From an uncultured Bacilli bacterium (GTDB lineage: Bacteria; Bacillota_I; Bacilli_A; RF39; UBA660), in contig CAJTZY010000003.1 in NCBI GenBank assembly GCA_910584085.1, positions 11,040-75,039 on the forward strand: 64,000 bases of DNA, written 5' to 3'. How positions within the stretch are numbered: the first letter of the stretch is position 1; every line of letters starts with the position of its first letter. The notes under the pieces are model-generated. The model saw only the letters and a list, made by a program, of their open reading frames with translations. It did no database searches and was not told the origin of the DNA. Positions 43,206 to 52,092 of the stretch are shown one piece after another. The translations under genes and the position numbers were made by a program.

Positions 43206-43340
43206 ATGAATATAAAAATTAATAGAGTAAAAATATTTGTAACAATACCAAGTGAAATTGCAAAACTAGTTACATTTTTAGTAAGTGATGATTCAGATTT
43301 TATAAATGATAAAGTTATAAAAATTGATGGTGGATATTAA
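43206..43340 (+). pseudogene. C-terminal remnant of a short-chain dehydrogenase gene
   Basis: A 44-codon frame encodes IPSEIAKLVTFLVSDDSDF and INDKVIKIDGGY before TAA. That is the standard end of FabG-like short-chain dehydrogenases (PEEIA...FLASD...FITG...DGG). No Rossmann part or catalytic YxxxK exists upstream, so it is the tail of a deleted gene. Confidence 0.8.
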
Positions 43341-43359
43341 GAAAAGGAGATATTAAATT

Positions 43360-44031
43360 ATGAAAATAACAAAATATAATCAATCATGTTTATTAGTTGA
43401 AACAAATAATAAAAGAATTTTAGTGGATCCAGGAAATATTGGATATACTGAAAAATTGTTAAATGAATGGAGGGGTATTAACTACATTTTAGTTACTCAC
43501 AGGCATGGAGATCATTGTAATGCAAATGTAATTAATGCTATTATTAAAAGAGATAATTCTAAATTATATACTACTAAAGAAGTAAGTGATAATATTGAAT
43601 TATTAAATGTAACTATAGTTAAAGCTGATGATATTATTGATTTAGGTAACATAAAGATCGAAGTTACAAAAGCTATACATGGATTTTTCACTAAAATGAA
43701 ATATGGGAACGGAGAAATATTTGAAAATGTTGGATATATAATAGATGATGGGAAAAATAGATTATATATAACAAGTGATACAATTAATTTCAACCATAAT
43801 TATAAATGTGATATTTTATGTATGCCATTTAATGGTAATGGCTTAACATTAGGAATAGTAGATGGAGTTATGTTTGCAAAAGATATTAATCCTAAAATAG
43901 TTTTGCCAATTCATACAGAACATCCATTACCGTTTATGAATCCAAATATAGATGAATTAAAAAAACAATTAGAAGAAAATGAATTAAATTACAAAATTTT
44001 AGATATTAAAGAATCAATTATTTTTGATTAA
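43360..44031 (+). CDS. MBL-fold metallohydrolase
   Basis: 223 residues. Motif THRHGDHCNANV (about 46-57) carries the HxHxDH metal site. HGFFTKMKYG, YITSDTINF and LPIHTEHPLPF supply further ligands. The short layout resembles UPF0173/UlaG-like MBL proteins. It starts 20 bases after the SDR remnant with AAGGAGAT. A 195-base gap with only a weak AAGATGACA/TGTTATCTT hairpin follows. Confidence 0.87.
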   Translation: MKITKYNQSCLLVETNNKRILVDPGNIGYTEKLLNEWRGINYILVTHRHGDHCNANVINAIIKRDNSKLYTTKEVSDNIELLNVTIVKADDIIDLGNIKIEVTKAIHGFFTKMKYGNGEIFENVGYIIDDGKNRLYITSDTINFNHNYKCDILCMPFNGNGLTLGIVDGVMFAKDINPKIVLPIHTEHPLPFMNPNIDELKKQLEENELNYKILDIKESIIFD

Positions 44032-44226
44032 ATATAAATAAATGATAAGATGACAGTTGTTTGAGATACCATTATTATTATTGTTATCTTGTATAAAAAG
44101 GGGGCTGAATAAATTTCAACTACCATAATTTTAAATTTTATAAATACTAAATAAATGAATTATTTTAAAATGTATTAAAATAAAGGTAAAAGTATTTAAA
44201 TAAACTTTGAGGTGCATGAACTCTAA

Positions 44227-44529
44227 TTGTCCCTAGAAAGTGTTGAAAAGGTTAGAAATGCAATATGTGAAGTAGGGGCAGGAATAATTGGAGATTATAC
44301 TTACTGTACTACATCAACAAAATCAATAGGTACTTTCAAGCTAAATGATAATGCTAATCTATACATTGGTGAAAATAATAAGTTAGAGTTTGTAGAAGAA
44401 GAAAAATTAGAATTTGTATGCGATATAGACAAATTTAAAACAGTAATATCTAAATTAAGAGAAGTACATCCTTATGAAAAACCAGCTATAGATATTGTTC
44501 CATTATTGGATAAATACTTATTTGATTAA
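44227..44529 (+). CDS. YqfO-like (NIF3 C-terminal/CutA-fold) small protein
   Basis: 100 residues. The text LESVEKVRNAICEVGAGIIGDY, TKSIGTFKLNDNANLYIGENN and HPYEKPAIDIVPL matches stand-alone YqfO/NIF3-insert domains. Relatives have about eight more N-terminal residues (a KLxxxVP strand). Here a stop lies directly before the TTG start, and an upstream ATG near GAGGTG is out of frame. Either the TTG is used with a 12-base spacing, or the 5' end is frameshifted. The stop region overlaps the untranslated lead of the cysteine desulfurase gene. Confidence 0.68.
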   Translation: MSLESVEKVRNAICEVGAGIIGDYTYCTTSTKSIGTFKLNDNANLYIGENNKLEFVEEEKLEFVCDIDKFKTVISKLREVHPYEKPAIDIVPLLDKYLFD

Positions 44530-44563
44530 ACAACTATTAATTAAATTACTTAGGAGGAATTGT

Positions 44564-45700
44564 ATGAATTCAAAAATATATTTAGATAATAATGCCACTA
44601 CTAAATGTGATGAAGAGGTATTAAATGTAATGTTACCTTATTTGAGTGATAAATATGGTAATCCTAGCAGTACATATTCTTTTGGTAGGGATGTAAAAAA
44701 TGAAATTACAAAAGCAAGAGAGAATGTGGCTAAATTATTAAATGCAAGTGAAGATGAGATTATATTTACAAGTTGTGCCAGTGAGAGTAATGTAACTGCA
44801 ATAATGAGTGCTATTAAAAATTATCCTAAAAAGAGGCATATAATTACAACAAAGGTAGAACATGCTTCTATTATTGAGACAATGAAATATTTAGAAAGTA
44901 TAGGCTATGACGTTACTTATTTATCAGTTGATAAATTTGGTAAAATAAATTTACAAGAATTAGAAAATTCTATAACTGAAAGTACTTGCTTAATTGCCAT
45001 CATGATGGCTAACAATGAAATTGGTAATATATATCCAATAAAAGAAATAGGACAAATAGCAAAGAAGCATAATATTTTATTTCATTCAGATTCAGTTCAA
45101 GCAATTGGCAAAGTAAAAATAGACGTTAAAGAATTAAATATTGATACATTATCTCTATCAGGTCATAAAATTAATGCGCCAAAGGGGATTGGTGTTTTAT
45201 ATGTTAAAAATGGAATACCTTTTACCCCATTAATATTCGGTCATCAAGAAAGAAATAGACGTGGTGGGACTGAAAATGTTGCTTACATTGTGGGTCTTGG
45301 AAAGGCTATAGAACTAATACTAAATGATAATTATAAATCCAACAATCAACTAAAAGAATTAAGAGATTATATGGAAATGGAAATCAAAAAGAATATCAAT
45401 GATGTTGTAATATATGGGGATTTAGAAAATAGATTACCTAATACATCGAGTATAGCATTCAAAGGCGTAAAGGCAGAAGAATTATTATTAATGTTAGAAT
45501 CATTTAATATATTCGTTTCAACAGGTTCCGCTTGTAATTCAGAAATTGCGGAACCATCCCATGTTTTAACTGCTTGTAATGCTGATTTAGATAATTATAG
45601 CCCAATAAGAGTAAGTTTAGGAAAATATAATACAAAAGATGAAATTGATATCTTTGTAAAAAGACTATATAATACAGTTAATATGCTAAGGAGGAAATAA
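44564..45700 (+). CDS. Cysteine desulfurase (NifS/IscS-like)
   Basis: 378-residue PLP enzyme that takes sulfur from cysteine for Fe-S clusters or thio-modified RNA. Motifs: IYLDNNATTKCDEEV at the start, VEHASIIETM (PLP-stacking His), LSLSGHKINAPKGIG (PLP lysine) and FVSTGSACNSEIAEPSHVL (active-site Cys in a NifS-type long loop). The ATG follows AGGAGGAATTG. No iscU or thiI is adjacent; a protein of unknown type and a two-cluster ferredoxin follow, suggesting an Fe-S-related set. Confidence 0.92.
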   Translation: MNSKIYLDNNATTKCDEEVLNVMLPYLSDKYGNPSSTYSFGRDVKNEITKARENVAKLLNASEDEIIFTSCASESNVTAIMSAIKNYPKKRHIITTKVEHASIIETMKYLESIGYDVTYLSVDKFGKINLQELENSITESTCLIAIMMANNEIGNIYPIKEIGQIAKKHNILFHSDSVQAIGKVKIDVKELNIDTLSLSGHKINAPKGIGVLYVKNGIPFTPLIFGHQERNRRGGTENVAYIVGLGKAIELILNDNYKSNNQLKELRDYMEMEIKKNINDVVIYGDLENRLPNTSSIAFKGVKAEELLLMLESFNIFVSTGSACNSEIAEPSHVLTACNADLDNYSPIRVSLGKYNTKDEIDIFVKRLYNTVNMLRRK

Positions 45701-45702
45701 TT

Positions 45703-46593
45703 ATGCAAGATAAATTTAGACAACCAGATTTATTTTTGGTAATGAATGAAGAAGAAATGGAAAGTGCATTAACATATGCAGAGGATTTAATAGGAGAAAA
45801 TGAAAAAAATGTAGAGATGTATTTAAATTTTTCCATTGATGATGATATTGGACAATATAAATTATATATAAATAATGTAGATGTTAGGGAATATATATTA
45901 GATGAAAATAATAATTACAGATTTGAATTCCCAATGATTCCATATTATTGTTTAATATTTTTTGAAAATGATGGAAAAAGAGATTGTATATCTTTAGCAA
46001 TACCTATATCTGTATGGCCTGAAGCTTATGATATAGAGTATATTAAATCTTTTTTTATAAAACACAATTTTAAAATAAAAGATTATATTCATAAATTCTT
46101 TTTGAATGAAGAATTTTTATCTACAATTAAACCAGAATCTGAGCAAGCCAAGATTAAACAAATAGATTCGCCATGGACAATAAGGGATAAAGATACACTT
46201 AGAGAATCAATGATACCAGGTAATGAGTCTAGTGCAATTGCTAATCTAGAAGATGTATATAAAATATTATTAATTAAAAATTTCAATATGACATTAGATT
46301 TTAATGCAACGGCTGTTATCTCAACTAGATATGATACCACTAAAATAGATTATTCAACTTTCCATTTTCAAAATGCAATTATTATATATACAAAAGATGG
46401 TAAAAAAACTCCAATATATATAGGTAATGAGGTTAGTTATGAAGAAATTATAAGCATATTAAAAGAAAATAATCTATCAAATTTTGTTAGTAATAAGGAT
46501 TTGAATGATTTTTCAAAGGATATGGCAGAGTTAATAGTTGAAGTAATGCCTTTTGCACGTTTTCAAAAAAAGCCGGTAAATAAGTTAATGTAA
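45703..46593 (+). CDS. Hypothetical protein, 296 aa, coupled to cysteine desulfurase
   Basis: Not recognised. Soluble-looking, acidic, no cysteine cluster and no membrane segment. It begins QDKFRQPDLFLVMNEEEMESALTYAEDL. Middle parts alternate strands and helices. Its start lies 2 bases after the cysteine desulfurase stop, with GGAGGAAATAATT as the ribosome binding site within that gene's end, so translation is coupled. It may be an acceptor or scaffold partner; that is speculation from position only. Confidence 0.7.
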   Translation: MQDKFRQPDLFLVMNEEEMESALTYAEDLIGENEKNVEMYLNFSIDDDIGQYKLYINNVDVREYILDENNNYRFEFPMIPYYCLIFFENDGKRDCISLAIPISVWPEAYDIEYIKSFFIKHNFKIKDYIHKFFLNEEFLSTIKPESEQAKIKQIDSPWTIRDKDTLRESMIPGNESSAIANLEDVYKILLIKNFNMTLDFNATAVISTRYDTTKIDYSTFHFQNAIIIYTKDGKKTPIYIGNEVSYEEIISILKENNLSNFVSNKDLNDFSKDMAELIVEVMPFARFQKKPVNKLM

Positions 46594-46619
46594 AAATATA
46601 TAGAGAGGATGTATAAAAT

Positions 46620-47228
46620 ATGGCAGTATTAGTTAATTTTAAAATTTGTGATAATGCAAAAGAATGTAGTGGGGTAGCTGTTTGTCCAACAGGAGCATTA
46701 TCTTGGAATGAAGAAGAAGAAACAATTGAGATTGATAATGATAAATGTATTTCTTGTGGATTATGTGAAAAGGAATGTCCAATTGGAGCTTTTACAGTTG
46801 TTAAAAATGAAGAAGAATATAATAAAATAAAAAAAGAGATAGATGAAGATCCTAGAACTACAAAAGATTTATTTGTTGATAGATATGGAGCAGTAGCTAT
46901 ATCAGATTTTTTCAAAATTAAACTAGAGGAAATAAAAGAAAAAGCTAAAAAAGATTGTTTAACATTAATAGAAATATATAATCCAGATGCTGCAGAATGT
47001 TTATTAAAATCAATTCCTATAAAAGAATTAACATATGAACTACCAAAAGACACTTTATTTTATAAGGTTGAAAGTAGTGAAAATGTTGATGAGTATAAGA
47101 TTGAAGAACTACCATCATTACTAGTATTTAAAAATGGTCAGTTACTTGGACACATAGATGGTTATTATACTGTAGATGATAAAAGAATAGTTCTATCTAA
47201 ACTAGATGATATTTTAAAAAATAGTTAA
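46620..47228 (+). CDS. Ferredoxin (two 4Fe-4S sites) fused to a thioredoxin-like domain
   Basis: 202 residues. Residues 1-60 hold two iron-sulfur motifs: CDNAKECSGVAVCP (a widened first site) and CISCGLCEKECP. The C-terminal half (about 110-200) looks thioredoxin-like (CLTLIEIYNPDAAECLL, ELPSLLVFKNGQLLGHIDG) but lacks a CxxC pair. It probably acts as an electron carrier or cluster protein tied to the preceding genes. Start ATG after GAGGATG. Confidence 0.82.
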   Translation: MAVLVNFKICDNAKECSGVAVCPTGALSWNEEEETIEIDNDKCISCGLCEKECPIGAFTVVKNEEEYNKIKKEIDEDPRTTKDLFVDRYGAVAISDFFKIKLEEIKEKAKKDCLTLIEIYNPDAAECLLKSIPIKELTYELPKDTLFYKVESSENVDEYKIEELPSLLVFKNGQLLGHIDGYYTVDDKRIVLSKLDDILKNS

Positions 47229-47251
47229 TTTAGGAAAAGAGGTTAATTATA

Positions 47252-47686
47252 ATGGCAATAATTATTGTAGGAGGAGTAATTGAGAAGGATGGCAAATTTT
47301 TATTAGTTCAAGAGGCAAAAGAAAAATGTAAAGGAAAATGGAATATTCCAACAGGACATCTAGAACCAAATGAAACCATTTTCGAAGGTACTAGAAGAGA
47401 AATATTTGAAGAAACAGGATGTAGCGTTGAATTAACAGGTATATTACAAATTGGCAACATAGCACTAGAGAAGGACAATTTAATAAGTGTAATATTTTCA
47501 ACAAATCTAATAGAAGATAAAATCCTTTATAATAAATCTGAAATATTAAATGCTAAATGGTTTAGCTATGAAGAAATTTTAAGTATGAAAGAGGAGTTAA
47601 GGTCGCCCGACTTGATAATAAATAGTATATCAAACTTTGTAGAAAACAAAGGTTCAGATATTAGTATTATAAAAATAATAAAATAG
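47252..47686 (+). CDS. Nudix hydrolase (MutT-like)
   Basis: 144 residues, the minimal Nudix size. The box GHLEPNETIFEGTRREIFEETGC (about 35-57) is complete. WNIPTGHL before it is typical. It may hydrolyse oxidised or other nucleoside diphosphate derivatives. The gene follows the ferredoxin gene by 23 bases and precedes an alpha/beta hydrolase by 33 bases. Confidence 0.92.
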   Translation: MAIIIVGGVIEKDGKFLLVQEAKEKCKGKWNIPTGHLEPNETIFEGTRREIFEETGCSVELTGILQIGNIALEKDNLISVIFSTNLIEDKILYNKSEILNAKWFSYEEILSMKEELRSPDLIINSISNFVENKGSDISIIKIIK

Positions 47687-47719
47687 AAAATAAATTCTAT
47701 TTAAGGAGGGAAAAGTAAT

Positions 47720-48580
47720 ATGAAACAAGAATTAGTTAGAATTAACTCTATCGATGGAATAGAACAACCAGGTATTTTATATACTCCAAATGAAAATACA
47801 AATAAAATAGTAATTCATGTTCATGGATTAAGTGGTAACTTCTATGAAAATAGATTTTTAGATGTCTTAGCAAAATCATATACAGATAAGAATTATGCTT
47901 TCTTAACTTTTAATAATAGAGGTAGAGGCCTTATTTCAGAACTACTTAAGGGTAATGATTTTACTATTATTGGTGGAAGTTTAGAGAAATTTAAAGACTG
48001 TATATTAGATATTGAAGGAGTAGTAAATTGGGTTAAGAAAAAAGGATATAGTGAAATAGTACTAGAAGGGCATAGTTATGGTTGTAATAAAGTTTTATAT
48101 TATTATAATCATAAGAAAGATGATAGTATTAAGAAAATAGTATTACTTTCCCCATGTGATATACCATCTGAAACTAAAAAGTTTTTAAGTGAAGAAGAAT
48201 ATAAAATTGCTAAGGAAGAATCAACTAAATTAGTAAGTGAAGGTAAATATAATGAATTAATAGATTTTTCAGTTATGGCAAATGAAAAAATTGCAGCAGG
48301 AACATATTATAATGATTTTCTACCAAATGGAGAAAATGATTTTATTAGATATGTAGATGGTAAAAATGGAAAAAGCGAAATTCTAAGTAGTATAGATATT
48401 CCAGTATTAGTAGTATTTGGGGATATTGATGAATGTGTTTTAACTCAACCCATTGATGTAGTTAAAGAATATTTAAATAATAATATAAGTAATTGTAATA
48501 TTCAAATAATTGAGGGAGCAGATCATTCATATACGAATAAATATAAAGAATTAGGAAAAATAGTAATTGATAATATTTAG
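47720..48580 (+). CDS. Alpha/beta hydrolase
   Basis: 286 residues. VIHVHGLSGNFYEN gives the oxyanion loop, LEGHSYGCNKVLYY (about 117-130) the nucleophile elbow GxSxG, FGDIDECV the acid region and GADHSY the catalytic His. It resembles DUF1749-type esterases. Cytoplasmic. GGAGGG precedes the ATG. A possible 21-codon scrap without good ribosome binding site follows it. Confidence 0.88.
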   Translation: MKQELVRINSIDGIEQPGILYTPNENTNKIVIHVHGLSGNFYENRFLDVLAKSYTDKNYAFLTFNNRGRGLISELLKGNDFTIIGGSLEKFKDCILDIEGVVNWVKKKGYSEIVLEGHSYGCNKVLYYYNHKKDDSIKKIVLLSPCDIPSETKKFLSEEEYKIAKEESTKLVSEGKYNELIDFSVMANEKIAAGTYYNDFLPNGENDFIRYVDGKNGKSEILSSIDIPVLVVFGDIDECVLTQPIDVVKEYLNNNISNCNIQIIEGADHSYTNKYKELGKIVIDNI

Positions 48581-48670
48581 TATATATATGAATAGAGAAC
48601 TCGTAAAAAAATGGTTAGCAAAATTAAAAGAATATAAAATGTATTTATTTTAAAGGATGGGAAATGTTAG

Positions 48671-49342
48671 ATGAGTAAGAAATATATAATAGTCACTTGT
48701 ATTTGTACACTAATATCACTAGTTTTTGGAATAATATCTAATGATATTGTAATTGGTGGAATTATTCTATTAACAGGATTATTATGTGCTTACTTTGCAA
48801 GTGAAGGAAAAAGAATTAATTATATATTGGGTTTAATTAATTATATTTTAATGGGATATGTATCATTTAAAAATAATTTATACGGAATATTTTTCTTTTA
48901 TATATTTATATTCTCACCACTTCAAGTTCAAGGCTTTATAACTTGGAATAAAAATTTAAGTGATGAAAAAAATGTAAAAGTTCGAGAATTTACTTTAAAA
49001 AACTCTATTATTATTACACTATCTTGTATTATTGGAAGCTTGATACTAGGGTATTTATTAACTCTCATTCCAAGTCAAAGACTCGCATTTATGGATGCAA
49101 GTTCTAACTGTATTAATTTATGTGGAATAGTACTTATGATACTTAGATTTAAAGAGTCATGGTGGCTATGGCTAATTAATAATGTTATAGATTTAGGTAT
49201 TTGGATTATAACCTTTGCAAGTAAAGGTGAAGGATCCACAATGATGTTGCTTGTGTCTATTGGGTATTTAGTTATAAATATTTATGGAATAATTAAATGG
49301 AATATAGAAGCAAAGAAAGGAAAAATTGAAAATGAAAAATAA
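48671..49342 (+). CDS. pnuC: PnuC-family nicotinamide riboside/mononucleotide transporter
   Basis: 223 residues with about seven membrane helices. Family text includes ITWNKNLSDEKNVKVREF and RFKESWWLWLINNVIDLGIWI (the substrate-binding WxxWxxxN region). It imports an NAD precursor such as nicotinamide riboside. No nadR is seen nearby. It overlaps the following small hydrolase by about 11 bases. Confidence 0.9.
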   Translation: MSKKYIIVTCICTLISLVFGIISNDIVIGGIILLTGLLCAYFASEGKRINYILGLINYILMGYVSFKNNLYGIFFFYIFIFSPLQVQGFITWNKNLSDEKNVKVREFTLKNSIIITLSCIIGSLILGYLLTLIPSQRLAFMDASSNCINLCGIVLMILRFKESWWLWLINNVIDLGIWIITFASKGEGSTMMLLVSIGYLVINIYGIIKWNIEAKKGKIENEK

Positions 49343-49886
49343 TTATTTATTAATACATGGAAGTTTTGGAAGTCCATTCTCTAATTGGATTCCATATTTA
49401 AGAAAAGAAATTGAAAATAAAGACTTAGAGGTTTACACTCCAGATTTTCCAACAGGAGTGGGTTATCAAAATTATGAAAACTGGTCTAAACTTTTGAATG
49501 TTTATGTAGATACAAATATAATTAATAAAAGCACAATTATATTTGCTCATTCAATCGCGCCTATCTTTATCTGTAAATTTTTAGTTGAGAATAAGATTAA
49601 AGTTAAAAGGTTAGTTTTTGTTTGTGGGTTTAATAATTACCTTGGAATTAATGAAGATTACGATACTGTTAATGAAAGTATGTATTTTGATAATCTTTCA
49701 GATGTTAAAAATTATTGTGATGATATTGTTTGTTTTTATTCAGACAATGATCCCTATGTTAAATATGAAGCTGAAAAGAAATTTGCAGATACTATAACTG
49801 AAAATCAAATTATGATTTCTCATGGAGGGCATCTCAATTCTGAAAGTGGGTATACAGAGTTTACTGATTTATTAAAATATTTGTAA
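49332..49886 (+). CDS. RBBP9/YdeN-like small alpha/beta hydrolase
   Basis: 184 residues. LLIHGSFGSPFSNWIPYL, then IIFAHSIAPIFICKFL (Ser nucleophile), FYSDNDPYVKYE (acid) and ISHGGHLNSESGYTEF (His) match the RBBP9/YdeN family of serine hydrolases. The ATG inside the pnuC end is preferred over a TTG two codons earlier. Likely an operon with pnuC. Substrate unknown. Confidence 0.9.
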   Translation: MKNNYLLIHGSFGSPFSNWIPYLRKEIENKDLEVYTPDFPTGVGYQNYENWSKLLNVYVDTNIINKSTIIFAHSIAPIFICKFLVENKIKVKRLVFVCGFNNYLGINEDYDTVNESMYFDNLSDVKNYCDDIVCFYSDNDPYVKYEAEKKFADTITENQIMISHGGHLNSESGYTEFTDLLKYL

Positions 49887-49981
49887 TTTGTAAATACGTT
49901 GTTTGATTGATTAAATTAAGAATTAGAAAAGCATATATGATTTTTAGTCGAATTATGGTATAATTATGATGGGTGATAACT

Positions 49982-50461
49982 ATGAAAATAATAGAGTATT
50001 CTAGTAAATATGATGAAGTTATTAAAGATTTACTTGTTGAGTTACAAGAACATATTGTAGAGATAGACAAAGAGAAATATAATATTTTAACCCCTGAATA
50101 TAGAGAAAAATATTTTGAAAAAACTATGAACGAAGTAACTAAATATGAAGGGAAAATATTTTTAGCAAAAGAATTAGATTCAATAGTTGGACTTATCATT
50201 GGTGTTATTAATAATGAAGATGAAAAAACTTATGATTTTTCTGCACCAAAGAGGGGTCGAGTAATTGAATTAGTAGTATCAAATACTTGTCGTTCAAATG
50301 GTATTGGGAAACAATTATTAAATAAAATGGAGAGTTATTTTAAGAAAATTGGCTGTAAAGGTGTCTTAATTGATGTTTTTGCTTATAATGAGGGTGCTCA
50401 AAGATTTTATTATAAAAATGGTTATTTCAATAGAAATATAGAGATGATGAAAAAAATATAA
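49982..50461 (+). CDS. GNAT-family N-acetyltransferase
   Basis: 159 residues. RVIELVVSNTCRSNGIGKQLLNKMESYFKKIGC (about 90-122) is the acetyl-CoA loop, followed by VFAYNEGAQRFYYKNGYF. The N-terminal part (YSSKYDEVIKDLLVELQEHI) is a typical first helix-strand. ATG after GGGTGAT is preferred over an earlier in-frame GTG. A TATAAT promoter lies just upstream. Followed closely by two SDR genes. Confidence 0.92.
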   Translation: MKIIEYSSKYDEVIKDLLVELQEHIVEIDKEKYNILTPEYREKYFEKTMNEVTKYEGKIFLAKELDSIVGLIIGVINNEDEKTYDFSAPKRGRVIELVVSNTCRSNGIGKQLLNKMESYFKKIGCKGVLIDVFAYNEGAQRFYYKNGYFNRNIEMMKKI

Positions 50462-50473
50462 GGAGGATATGCA

Positions 50474-51160
50474 ATGAGAAATATTATTATAACTGGTGGA
50501 GATGATGGTTTAGGAAGAGCAATAGCAAAATTATTAAGTGAAAATGAAAATGTTATTACTATTTCTAAAACAAAAGAAAATGCTATGCGAATAGCAAAAG
50601 AAATACCTAGTGCTAAATGTTATACTTGTGATATTACTAAACCCGAAGAGGTTAACAATACAATTAAAACGATTATTGAAAATCAAGGAGATATTGACAT
50701 TTTGATTAATAATGCTGGTGTTTGGCTAGCAGGAGACTTAACTGAAAATACTTATGAGCAAATTAGTAATTGTATAGATGTAAACACTAAAGGGCCTATC
50801 TATATGACAAAAGCAATATTACCAAATATGTATGAAACAGGACATGGATTAATTATTAATGTTTGTTCCCAAGCAAGTTTCGATAGTGACGATTTTTCAA
50901 CAGTGTATAATGCTTCTAAATGGGCTATGAGAGGTTTTAATAGATCTATTCAAAAATATGTTAGTAAAAAAGGAATTAAAGTTACTGGATTTTACCCTGG
51001 ATTTATGCAAACTAACATTTTTAAAAAAGCTGGAAATGATTATGATACTTCTACAGGATTAGAAGTAGAGAAAGTTGCTAAAGCAATTGAATTTATTATA
51101 AATTGTGATGAAGATGTAATTATACCTGAGTTTGGTATAAAAGATATTGAAAATTACTAA
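50474..51160 (+). CDS. Short-chain dehydrogenase/reductase (first of a tandem pair)
   Basis: 228 residues. TGGDDGLGRAIA (cofactor loop, TGGxxGxG), ILINNAGVWLAG (NNAG), the Ser region VCSQASFD and catalytic YNASKWAM (YxxxK). Cytosolic NAD(P)-dependent oxidoreductase. It shares clear overall similarity with the next gene (NNAGxW, YNAxKW, IIP/MIPExGIK ending), so the two arose by duplication. GGAGG precedes the ATG. Confidence 0.93.
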   Translation: MRNIIITGGDDGLGRAIAKLLSENENVITISKTKENAMRIAKEIPSAKCYTCDITKPEEVNNTIKTIIENQGDIDILINNAGVWLAGDLTENTYEQISNCIDVNTKGPIYMTKAILPNMYETGHGLIINVCSQASFDSDDFSTVYNASKWAMRGFNRSIQKYVSKKGIKVTGFYPGFMQTNIFKKAGNDYDTSTGLEVEKVAKAIEFIINCDEDVIIPEFGIKDIENY

Positions 51161-51182
51161 TCAAAAAGGGAGAAAAAATAAT

Positions 51183-51866
51183 ATGAAAAAAGTAATTATA
51201 ATAACAGGAGGAAGTGATGGTTTAGGTAAAACTTTGACTGAATCATTATCAAAAGAAAATGATGTAATTATTTTAGCTACAAGTGAAGAAAAATTGATAA
51301 ATGTTGCAAATAATAATGGGTGTAATTATAAAGTTTGTGATGTAAGTAATTATTTTTTAGTAGAAAAATGTATTAATGAAATTATTGAAAAATTTGGAAA
51401 AATTGATGTACTAATTAATAATGCAGGATTATGGATTCAAGAAGAATTAGATAACAATGACAGTGAAAGAATTAATTCTGTAGTTGATGTTAATTTACTT
51501 GGAGTTATAAATTGCACTAAAGCAGTAATTCCAGTTATGAAACAAAATAAGAATGGTTTGATTATTAATATTAACTCACAAGCTGGTATAAATCATAAAG
51601 CTGAGAGAGTAGTTTACAATGCTACAAAATGGGGTGTCACTGGCTTTTCTAAATCTTTAGCAGATGAAGTAGCTAAATATGGAATTAGAGTTTCTAATGT
51701 TATGCCCGGAATGATGAAAACAGATATGTTTAACAAAATGAATATTCAAAAAAATATGATAAATGGAATAGATACAAAAGAAGTTGCAAGATTAATACAA
51801 TTCATTATTGATACTCCTTCTGATGTTATGATACCGGAAGTTGGAATTAAAAATATTAATAATTAA
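51183..51866 (+). CDS. Short-chain dehydrogenase/reductase (second of a tandem pair)
   Basis: 227 residues. TGGSDGLGKTL, VLINNAGLWIQ, NINSQAGINH (catalytic Ser) and YNATKWGVTGFSK (YxxxK). The ATG after GGGAGAAAAA is preferred; an in-frame ATG 36 bases upstream lies inside the first SDR gene. Together with the first SDR it may catalyse related oxidation steps, or form a heteromer. Ends at a hairpin. Confidence 0.93.
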   Translation: MKKVIIITGGSDGLGKTLTESLSKENDVIILATSEEKLINVANNNGCNYKVCDVSNYFLVEKCINEIIEKFGKIDVLINNAGLWIQEELDNNDSERINSVVDVNLLGVINCTKAVIPVMKQNKNGLIININSQAGINHKAERVVYNATKWGVTGFSKSLADEVAKYGIRVSNVMPGMMKTDMFNKMNIQKNMINGIDTKEVARLIQFIIDTPSDVMIPEVGIKNINN

Positions 51867-51892
51867 AAGATGATGCTAATATCATCTTTTAA
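51863..51892 (+). terminator. Hairpin after the SDR pair
   Basis: TTAAAAGATGAT / ATCATCTTTTAA, 12-bp stem; the T run is short. Confidence 0.65.
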
Positions 51893-52036
51893 CGTTTATA
51901 AAAATAACATTACTAGTCCAAATAAGATTTGAATGGATCATATGATAATAGGTTTTTAAACTTAAAATCTAAAAAAATATCCCTCAATCGTTAAATAGAT
52001 TATATGATAAACCCTAGGAAAAATCAATAGTCGTAT

Positions 52037-52064
52037 AGGAATTTATTATGAAATATAGTATAAT
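52037..52064 (+). promoter_or_regulatory. Sigma-H-like/TATAAT promoter before the beta-lactamase-like gene
   Basis: AGGAATT, 13 bases, AGTATAAT, in a 39-base block nearly the same as that at 43.13 kb. GGAGGA precedes the start downstream. Confidence 0.4.
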
Positions 52065-52092
52065 TTAGTTAGTCGAAATACTTGGAGGAACT

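Noticed and set aside
48588..48653. Possible 21-residue peptide (MNRELVKKWLAKLKEYK...)
   Set aside because: No ribosome binding site, no promoter and no membrane segment; more likely a scrap or chance frame.
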